Of a stretch of 6,321 nucleotides of DNA, positions 1-6,321 are shown in pieces. Below the pieces are notes generated by a model that searched no databases, was not told the DNA's origin, and saw nothing but the letters and a program-made list of their open reading frames with translations. The translations under genes were made by a program, and so were the position numbers. How positions within the stretch are numbered: position 1 is the stretch's first letter; each line of letters begins with the position of its first letter. The stretch is from an uncultured cyanobacterium (GTDB taxonomy: Bacteria; Cyanobacteriota; Cyanobacteriia; Phormidesmidales; Phormidesmidaceae), in the NCBI GenBank assembly GCA_938029995.1, contig CALHGI010000522.1:1-6321 (forward strand). Direction: 5' to 3'.

Positions 1-1571
1 TTTTGGCCGGTTAGGTGATGGGTTAAAAAGGCCAGGCTAGAGGCGGCTAGGTATGCTTGGGCCAGTTCGGGGGCGGGGCCAATAATTTCTGAGGGCAGGT
101 CAAAGGCTTCGCTACCTGTTTCTGTAACGGCGATGGTGGAAAAGTGGGTGCCCTGGCGCATGAGTAATAGGTAGCGCTCGGGCTGGGTGAGCCAGGTAAA
201 GGGCACTAGCTGTTCCTGGAGGGCGGGGGCGACGGTATCAGCGCCGCTGGAGACCATCATGGTGGGGGTTGTGACTTGGCCCAGGCTGTCTTCGCCAAAG
301 ATAACGCTGGTGATGGGGTTGATTGCGATCGCAGCCCTCACCCGTCCATCCTGTAATGACATGGTGGTTTCCGTCGGTTCCGCCAGCTGGCTCGCCTGGC
401 ATTGCAGCAACAGGGACGCATTCAACGAGAGGGAACTGGGGGGACAACTTTCCCGTAACACCTCAAAATCAAGGCTGGCACCGGCTAAGGCTAAGGCCGT
501 ATAGCCCCCAAAAGATTGGCCCACCACCCCCACCTGGGTAAAGTTAATTAAATTACTAAACTGGCTGGCCTCCCGCTCTAAATAGTTCAGCAGGGCCGAA
601 ATGCGCTGGGGCCGATCAATAAATTCCTCATTGGGCACCACATCCGGCGACTGGCCCACCAATAGGGCGTTAATTTGCGCTGCGTTACTACCGGGGTGTT
701 CCACATTGATCACTAAAAAGCCATGGGAGGCCAGGTGCTGACCCAGGTAGCGATAAGAGGTGCGGTCACTGCCTAACCCGTGGGAAATGATCACCGTGGG
801 TCGGTTGCGTTGGCGCTCTCCCTGTAGCATCGGCAAATAGACATCCCCAGGGACCGGCGCGTTGCTGGACAAGGTTTGCCGTTCTACCTGAAAACGGCCA
901 GGCCGTTGAGCCTGTCTGGCCAAGGTCCGCAGCCTCGCTTGCTGCACCTCCGGTAACTCGGCCATCGGCGCACCTAGCCTTTCTAACAAATCAATCGATG
1001 CTTCCGTTTCATAGATCGCCCGATTAATCTCCCGCAGCAGCCCCAACCCCCGATCTAACTCAATCCGCATTTCCGAGGAGGGAAACTGACGCAACGTATT
1101 CAAGAGGGTCAGCCCTTCATTCTGATCGGAGACAGCGACCAAAATTGCCCCCCGTAATGCCCGCAAATCACTGCGTCGAGCCTCTGTGCGAATAAAGTCA
1201 GCGGCAATATTGAGGAGGTATTCCCCCTGTTTGGTGTAGAAAAATCGATCTAGCAGCACCACATCCACATCAATGGTGTCGATATCTTGATCTAAACGCC
1301 AGGTGAGGGCCTGTCTGAGCACATCCACATCGTAGTCATCGGGTAAGAACTGGGCGTAATAGGCCAGATCTTCACTGAGTATTCCATTCTCCGCCAGGTC
1401 TTCTAAATCAGCCAGTTCAATGGAGCGTTCCACCGGACCAAAGGCAAAGGTGATGCGATCTGCCGCCTGGCCGGGAAGGGCCGTTGCCAAGACTGTCCCC
1501 AGAACCGCCCCTAATCCTAGGGTTAGCTGCTGAATATCTTTGCCCACAGCCGATAAGCACACTCGTTTCAT
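1..1571 (-). CDS. Secreted DUF1400-alpha/beta hydrolase (C-terminus cut by window edge)
   Basis: The reading frame is open from an ATG at 1571 to the left edge, giving 523 visible residues without a stop. Residues 1-37 look like a signal peptide: an early KR, a hydrophobic stretch at about 16-32 (LGLGAVLGTVLATAL) and a likely cleavage near PGQA-AD, so export to the periplasm or outside is inferred. Residues about 38-165 resemble the cyanobacterial DUF1400 domain. The hydrolase fold follows from about 235: oxyanion-loop HGLGS at 264-268, nucleophile Ser353 in GQSFGG, probable acid Asp445 in SSGADTVAP and His476 in GTHFS, so the triad is complete. Substrate is unknown; an esterase, lipase or dienelactone-hydrolase-like activity is possible. 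A Shine-Dalgarno-like AAGG lies 6 bases before the ATG. It follows ligA by 57 bp on the same strand. Family members are usually somewhat longer, so probably only a few tens of residues are missing. Confidence 0.9.
   Translation of the reverse strand, partial: MKRVCLSAVGKDIQQLTLGLGAVLGTVLATALPGQAADRITFAFGPVERSIELADLEDLAENGILSEDLAYYAQFLPDDYDVDVLRQALTWRLDQDIDTIDVDVVLLDRFFYTKQGEYLLNIAADFIRTEARRSDLRALRGAILVAVSDQNEGLTLLNTLRQFPSSEMRIELDRGLGLLREINRAIYETEASIDLLERLGAPMAELPEVQQARLRTLARQAQRPGRFQVERQTLSSNAPVPGDVYLPMLQGERQRNRPTVIISHGLGSDRTSYRYLGQHLASHGFLVINVEHPGSNAAQINALLVGQSPDVVPNEEFIDRPQRISALLNYLEREASQFSNLINFTQVGVVGQSFGGYTALALAGASLDFEVLRESCPPSSLSLNASLLLQCQASQLAEPTETTMSLQDGRVRAAIAINPITSVIFGEDSLGQVTTPTMMVSSGADTVAPALQEQLVPFTWLTQPERYLLLMRQGTHFSTIAVTETGSEAFDLPSEIIGPAPELAQAYLAASSLAFLTHHLTGQ
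325..332. repeat. HIP1 octamer GCGATCGC
   Basis: A perfect palindromic GCGATCGC lies inside the DUF1400 hydrolase gene. HIP1 is strongly overrepresented in many cyanobacterial chromosomes. Two copies in 6.3 kb are more than chance predicts and support a cyanobacterial origin. It is a genome signature here, not a demonstrated regulatory site. Confidence 0.85.
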
Positions 1572-1577
1572 AGATAA

Positions 1578-1581
1578 CCTT
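1578..1581 (-). promoter_or_regulatory. Ribosome binding site of the DUF1400 hydrolase gene
   Basis: AAGG on the minus strand, 6 bases ahead of the ATG at 1571. It is short but well spaced, and it supports this start, which also gives a proper signal peptide. Confidence 0.5.
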
Positions 1582-1589
1582 AGTATTCG

Positions 1590-1622
1590 CAGCCAGAAAA
1601 TGCCCGGAAAACGCCCAGAAAA
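1590..1622. repeat. Three 11-bp imperfect tandem repeats between ligA and the DUF1400 gene
   Basis: On the minus strand the 57-bp gap after ligA contains three head-to-tail 11-mers: TTTTCTGGGCG, TTTTCCGGGCA and TTTTCTGGCTG. They share TTTTCYGG and have a spacing of exactly 11 bases, close to one helical turn. They start 6 bases after the ligA stop and end 18 bases before the downstream ATG. They could be a protein-binding array or mRNA structure affecting expression of the hydrolase, or simply a slippage product. No function is shown by the sequence. Confidence 0.6.
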
Positions 1623-1628
1623 CTAAAC

Positions 1629-3788
<2,160 letters not shown>

Positions 3789-4820
3789 TTATGTGGCTGA
3801 CAGAGCCTTGATGGCAAAGGTTTTGATCTTGTCCAAATGTTCAGGTGTTTTAAACTCTGCGCCTGCATTGTGGTGAACGTCGGACTTGACTAGTATCAGC
3901 TCCTTAGGGGCGCGGGCCTCATGGTAAAGCCGTTGGCTCATTTGGAACGGAATCATGGGATCGCCTGTGGTGTGAATCAGCAAAATGGGTGTTTGTAGCT
4001 GGCTTACTTTTTGCAGTGACTCAAATCGCTGGTGAAGAATCGCCTGTACTGGAAACCAACGGGCATAGGTGGAGCGGGCCACCATCTCCGCCATGGAGGT
4101 AAATGAGTTTTGGACAATAATCCCGGCTAGGTCGGGGTGTTTGGTTGCTAGGTCAATTGAGATCGCACCCCCCAGGGAATGCCCATAAACCAAAATCTCA
4201 TCGGTTGGAATCCTCTGGTTCTGGGTGACATAGCGTAACGCCGCCTCAGCATCTTCATAGAAAGACTGTTCCGTGGGGAAGCCCCCCTCACTGAGGCCAT
4301 AGCCTCGATACTCCACGAGCAAAACATCAAATCCTAGCTGCCGTAGCCAGTGGACTTGCGTCACGTTGTAACCGATATTCAACCCTGCGCCATGGAAATA
4401 GATCAGCGTACCCACGCGATTTTTTTCCTTGGGTATCCACCAACTGTGCAGATGCTCTTGGGGGTGGGCAATGGCCGGTATCCAAACCTCTTCATAGTTG
4501 AGATTATGGGACTCCGGCGTGGTTTGCAGTTCATGGGAGGGTTTGTATAGCAGCCTTGGCTGCTGGGTCCAGATCATGACAAAAGCAAGCAGATAGGCAA
4601 GGGCACTGATGGTGGCCAGTCGACCTAACCCCTTTCCCCATCGACGTCGGAAACGCCGATGGATCGCTAGCTTGAAGGCAAGGAGTGCGACCATGATAGG
4701 TACCCACACCTGATTTGTGTGGTTCAGGCTGGAGAGTAGCTGGGATCCCAGCTGGCTGAAGGAGTGAATCATCAAAACGTGACTGATCCTTGGGATGAAT
4801 TCATCTGAAAGCTGCGGCAT
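3789..4820 (-). CDS. Membrane-anchored alpha/beta hydrolase (ABHD13/BEM46-like, S33 type)
   Basis: A complete 343-residue protein. Two hydrophobic segments (about 38-53 and 68-84) flank a very basic loop, RRFRRRWGKGLGR at 55-67. By the positive-inside rule the loop is cytoplasmic and the catalytic domain lies on the far side of the membrane; this is inference. The hydrolase domain starts at about 110: oxyanion HGAG (143-146), EYRGYGLSEG (170-179), nucleophile Ser215 in GHSLGG, Asp287 in HTTGDPMIP and His316 or 317 in DVHHNAG. The pattern matches the serine-aminopeptidase S33 / ABHD13-BEM46 group, whose bacterial substrates are mostly unknown; esterase or acyl-lipid hydrolase activity is plausible. 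The ATG at 4820 is preceded only by a weak AGAAGA. Met17 is an alternative start but lacks a well-placed ribosome site. It is divergent from the MFS gene and 114 bp upstream of ligA. Confidence 0.9.
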   Translation of the reverse strand: MPQLSDEFIPRISHVLMIHSFSQLGSQLLSSLNHTNQVWVPIMVALLAFKLAIHRRFRRRWGKGLGRLATISALAYLLAFVMIWTQQPRLLYKPSHELQTTPESHNLNYEEVWIPAIAHPQEHLHSWWIPKEKNRVGTLIYFHGAGLNIGYNVTQVHWLRQLGFDVLLVEYRGYGLSEGGFPTEQSFYEDAEAALRYVTQNQRIPTDEILVYGHSLGGAISIDLATKHPDLAGIIVQNSFTSMAEMVARSTYARWFPVQAILHQRFESLQKVSQLQTPILLIHTTGDPMIPFQMSQRLYHEARAPKELILVKSDVHHNAGAEFKTPEHLDKIKTFAIKALSAT

Positions 4821-4877
4821 GTCTTCTATATGCCATATTTTTCCGAGCGGTTAATTTTCTAAATCAGCAGCGGCATG
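4810..4877. repeat. 12-bp direct repeat CATGCCGCWGCT at and upstream of the hydrolase start
   Basis: On the minus strand CATGCCGCAGCT covers the start codon of the membrane hydrolase (4821-4810). A near copy, CATGCCGCTGCT, lies 56 bases upstream (4877-4866), with 11 of 12 positions identical. The upstream copy also has an ATG but reaches a stop after five codons, so it is not an alternative start. It could be a small duplication or a paired binding site. It may also be chance. Confidence 0.4.
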
Positions 4878-4944
4878 GTCCAAGTCCTAGAGTTTGCCAA
4901 CGGTTGCCTAATTCCCCAAAGCTAATGGCCACATAAGGAGGTTT
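4821..4944. promoter_or_regulatory. Divergent promoter region between membrane hydrolase and MFS transporter
   Basis: The 124 bp between the two divergent start codons must hold both promoters or leaders. On the minus strand a weak candidate is TTGGAC (4884-4879), 16 bases, then TAGAAA (4862-4857). For the transporter, TTGCCA (4894-4899) and TTGCCT (4904-4909) repeat at a 10-base interval, but neither has a well-spaced -10 box. The assignments are tentative. Shared control of the two genes is possible but not shown. Confidence 0.45.
4935..4941 (+). promoter_or_regulatory. Strong Shine-Dalgarno AAGGAGG of the MFS gene
   Basis: A full anti-16S match, AAGGAGG, ends only 3 bases before the GTG at 4945. 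The spacing is tight, yet no better in-frame start lies nearby, so GTG at 4945 is preferred. A four-codon ATG GCC ACA TAA (4925-4936) runs into the ribosome site and is probably incidental. Confidence 0.7.
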
Positions 4945-6153
4945 GTGACAATTTTTCCTCAACTTGATATCCGCCTCTGGATTTTGGCCGCGGGCCGCTT
5001 GTTATCCCATCTGGGTATTGGTTTTACCCTGTTCTATGCACCGCTGTTTTTTGCGGATGATGTGGGTCTGTCGGCCACGGCCATTGGTTTGGGGCTGGGC
5101 AGTCAGTCCCTTTCGGGGATGGTGGGGCGCTTTGCCGGGGGCTCCATGGCCGATTCGCCCCGTTGGGGACGACGGCGAACGCTGCTGATATCGGCGGCCA
5201 TTTCTGCGGTGGCCGATGGTTGTTTTGTCCTCACCCATGGGTTTGGTGGGTTTGTGCTGGCTAATTTGCTCATGGGTTTGGGGGTGGGGCTGTACTGGCC
5301 TGCTAGTGAGGCGGTGGTGGCCGATCTCACCACCGAGCACAATCGTAATGAGGCCTTTGCCCTGGCCCGTTTGGCAGACAACCTCGGCCTTAGTCTGGGG
5401 GTGGTGCTTGGGGGGGCCGTCATTGCCATGTTTCATGCCTATCGGCTGCTGTTTGCCTTGGATGGACTTACCTTCGTGGTGTTTTATGCCATCGTGGCGG
5501 TGGCCATTGGTGAGACCCTGGGCAAAACGAATCCATCGGGGAGTTTTTGGCAGGGATGGGGTCGGGCGATGTGCGATCGCACCCTCCAAATTTACGTTGT
5601 CGTCAATTGCCTGTTCACCCTATTCATCTCCCAGTCCCAAAGCACCCTGCCCCTATACCTCAATCGATTTACCACCCTGGATAGCCATGCTGCCGTGGGG
5701 GGCATCTTCACCTGGGCCATTGTGCTGACCGCCCTATGCCAGTTGCCCATGGCCCGCTGGCTCAGCCGCTTTGCCCAGCCCCACGCCCTGATGATTTCCC
5801 TTATTTTTTGGGCCATCACATTTTTCAGTACTTGGCTGGTGGGGCAGCAGCTGATCGGACCCATCCCCTATGTTTTTATTGGGCTGACCGCCATGGCCTT
5901 AGGAACGGTGTCCTACACCCCCATCGCCTCCTCCTTGGTGGTGGGCCTAGCTCCGGTTCACCTGCGCGGAGTCTATTTATCAATCAATTCCATGTGTTGG
6001 GCCGTGGGCTATCTCATTGGCCCACCCTTAGGGGGCTGGGCCTTAGACAACAATATGTCCCATCCATTTTGGCTATGGCTCATTGTCAGCACCGTCGCCG
6101 GGGGCCTTATCCTATGGACACTCCAGAGACAGCTGCTAACCCAGCATCCCTAG
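4945..6153 (+). CDS. Major facilitator superfamily transporter, DHA1-type, 12 helices
   Basis: A complete 402-residue integral membrane protein starting at GTG behind a strong ribosome site. About twelve hydrophobic helices can be placed, near residues 11-35, 43-66, 79-96, 98-120, 143-163, 167-188, 213-233, 248-269, 281-300, 304-322, 340-362 and 374-394, with a longer polar central loop at about 190-212. Loop 2-3 carries MFS motif A as GGSMADSPRWGRRR, with Asp70 and Arg76-78. Helix 5 has a motif-C-like GLSLGVVLGG (148-157), in which the usual proline after the second glycine is valine. Helix 4 contains GLYWPASEAVVADLT. These fit a proton-coupled drug/H+ antiporter-like exporter of the inner membrane; the substrate cannot be inferred. 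It is divergent from the membrane hydrolase. The amber stop at 6151 is followed by an in-frame Pro-Gly repeat (see 6154-6225). Confidence 0.93.
   Translation: MTIFPQLDIRLWILAAGRLLSHLGIGFTLFYAPLFFADDVGLSATAIGLGLGSQSLSGMVGRFAGGSMADSPRWGRRRTLLISAAISAVADGCFVLTHGFGGFVLANLLMGLGVGLYWPASEAVVADLTTEHNRNEAFALARLADNLGLSLGVVLGGAVIAMFHAYRLLFALDGLTFVVFYAIVAVAIGETLGKTNPSGSFWQGWGRAMCDRTLQIYVVVNCLFTLFISQSQSTLPLYLNRFTTLDSHAAVGGIFTWAIVLTALCQLPMARWLSRFAQPHALMISLIFWAITFFSTWLVGQQLIGPIPYVFIGLTAMALGTVSYTPIASSLVVGLAPVHLRGVYLSINSMCWAVGYLIGPPLGGWALDNNMSHPFWLWLIVSTVAGGLILWTLQRQLLTQHP
5573..5580. repeat. HIP1 octamer GCGATCGC
   Basis: A second perfect HIP1 copy, inside the MFS gene at the codons just before the seventh helix. 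Same meaning as the copy at 325-332: a cyanobacterial genome signature. Confidence 0.85.
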
Positions 6154-6179
6154 AACCTTGTTCCTGGACCTGGTTCTAG
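6150..6179. terminator. Inverted repeat spanning the MFS stop codon, possible terminator
   Basis: CTAGAACC (6150-6157) and GGTTCTAG (6172-6179) are perfect 8-bp complements with a 14-base loop. The TAG stop codon lies in the left arm. No T run follows, so it is not a classical intrinsic terminator. It might stall ribosomes, protect the mRNA end, or act as a weak bidirectional stop between convergent genes. Confidence 0.4.
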
Positions 6180-6225
6180 CCCTGGACCTGGCATGCTGCC
6201 TGGCCCTGTTTGGCCCTCGTCCTAA
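6154..6225 (+). other. In-frame Pro-Gly-rich extension after the MFS amber stop
   Basis: Directly after TAG at 6151-6153 the transporter frame continues for 23 codons to a TAA at 6223-6225. The translation begins NLV, then reads PGPGSS, PGPGML and PGPVWP, then SS. The hexapeptide units correspond exactly to the 18-bp DNA repeat. It could be a former C-terminal tail cut off by an amber mutation, a read-through product, or a noncoding repeat that happens to be in phase. Translation is not demonstrated. Confidence 0.35.
6163..6216. repeat. Three-copy 18-bp tandem repeat
   Basis: Three head-to-tail 18-mers: 6163-6180 (CCTGGACCTGGTTCTAGC), 6181-6198 (CCTGGACCTGGCATGCTG) and 6199-6216 (CCTGGCCCTGTTTGGCCC). 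The first eleven bases of copies one and two are identical, and the third copy has diverged. The period is six codons. It lies in the spacer between the converging MFS gene and the right-edge frame. Confidence 0.7.
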
Positions 6226-6321
6226 TCTAATTCAATAATGTCTGGAAAAATATTCGAGGTCGTTGTCAGCTTGTAATCGCCGAGAATGAAAGAACCGTAA
6301 CAGCCCGGCGGTTCTGGGCAT
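6222..6321 (-). CDS. Possible C-terminal end of a hypothetical protein (partial, right edge)
   Basis: On the minus strand a frame is open from the right edge to a TAG at 6224-6222, giving 32 residues. They include CYGSFILGDYKL and NIFPDIIELD at the end. The mix of hydrophobic, aromatic and acidic residues and the acidic end look like a real C-terminus. I do not recognise the family. A second minus-strand frame is also open from the edge, to a TGA at 6234-6232, but it is rich in Arg and His (FFHSRRLQ) and looks less protein-like. If real, this gene converges with the MFS gene. About 100 bases are too few to be sure. Confidence 0.35.
   Translation of the reverse strand, partial: CPEPPGCYGSFILGDYKLTTTSNIFPDIIELD
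6291..6315. repeat. Inverted repeat AGAACCG / CGGTTCT
   Basis: AGAACCG (6291-6297) and CGGTTCT (6309-6315) are perfect 7-bp complements around an 11-base loop. It lies inside the possible right-edge coding frame. Its arms share the core AGAACC/GGTTCT with the inverted repeat at the MFS stop codon. Confidence 0.45.

Noticed and set aside
187..541. Plus- and minus-strand open frames of 69-105 codons near the left end
   Set aside because: They overlap the DUF1400 hydrolase frame, which has a full catalytic triad, and their products have no recognisable protein character.
4925..4936. Mini-frame ATG GCC ACA TAA overlapping the MFS ribosome site, considered as a regulatory leader peptide
   Set aside because: Three sense codons with no ribosome binding site of its own are likely to occur by chance.
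5002..5589. A 195-codon minus-strand open frame opposite the MFS gene
   Set aside because: Its product is rich in His, Gly, Pro and Lys with no fold-like pattern. It mirrors the codon bias of the transporter on the other strand.
5736..6179. A 147-codon plus-strand frame that overlaps the MFS gene end
   Set aside because: It is out of frame with the transporter, whose last helices and motifs are intact, and the shifted product is not membrane-like or otherwise recognisable.

Overview
The window looks like a piece of a cyanobacterial chromosome. Two perfect copies of the octamer GCGATCGC (HIP1, overrepresented in many cyanobacterial genomes) lie at 325-332 and 5573-5580. The first gene carries the N-terminal DUF1400 region joined to an alpha/beta hydrolase, an arrangement known mainly from cyanobacteria. 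The species cannot be named from sequence alone. I see no phage, transposon, CRISPR array, tRNA or rRNA.

Layout. From right to left on the minus strand come three co-oriented genes. The first is a membrane-anchored alpha/beta hydrolase (3789-4820). After a 114-bp gap comes ligA, the NAD-dependent DNA ligase (1629-3674). After a 57-bp gap comes a secreted DUF1400/alpha-beta hydrolase (1571 down to the left edge, missing only its C-terminal end). On the plus strand, divergent from the membrane hydrolase across a 124-bp promoter region, is a 12-helix major facilitator transporter (4945-6153). It converges with what may be the last 32 codons of a minus-strand gene entering from the right edge (6222-6321).

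How the genes relate. LigA is a housekeeping replication and repair enzyme and has no evident functional tie to its neighbours. The two hydrolases that flank it share the Ser-Asp-His fold, and both appear to be directed to the membrane or periplasm, but they are not close copies. The three minus-strand genes could be partly co-transcribed, because no strong terminator separates them. The MFS protein is a generic DHA1-type exporter with unknown substrate.

The most unusual feature is just past the MFS stop codon. A three-copy 18-bp tandem repeat continues in the reading frame of the transporter and would encode a Pro-Gly-rich tail up to a TAA at 6223. The amber stop itself sits at the base of a perfect 8-bp inverted repeat. 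Smaller oddities are an 11-bp tandem triplet between ligA and the DUF1400 gene, and short repeats in the divergent promoter region. I do not see a convincing new multi-gene system.
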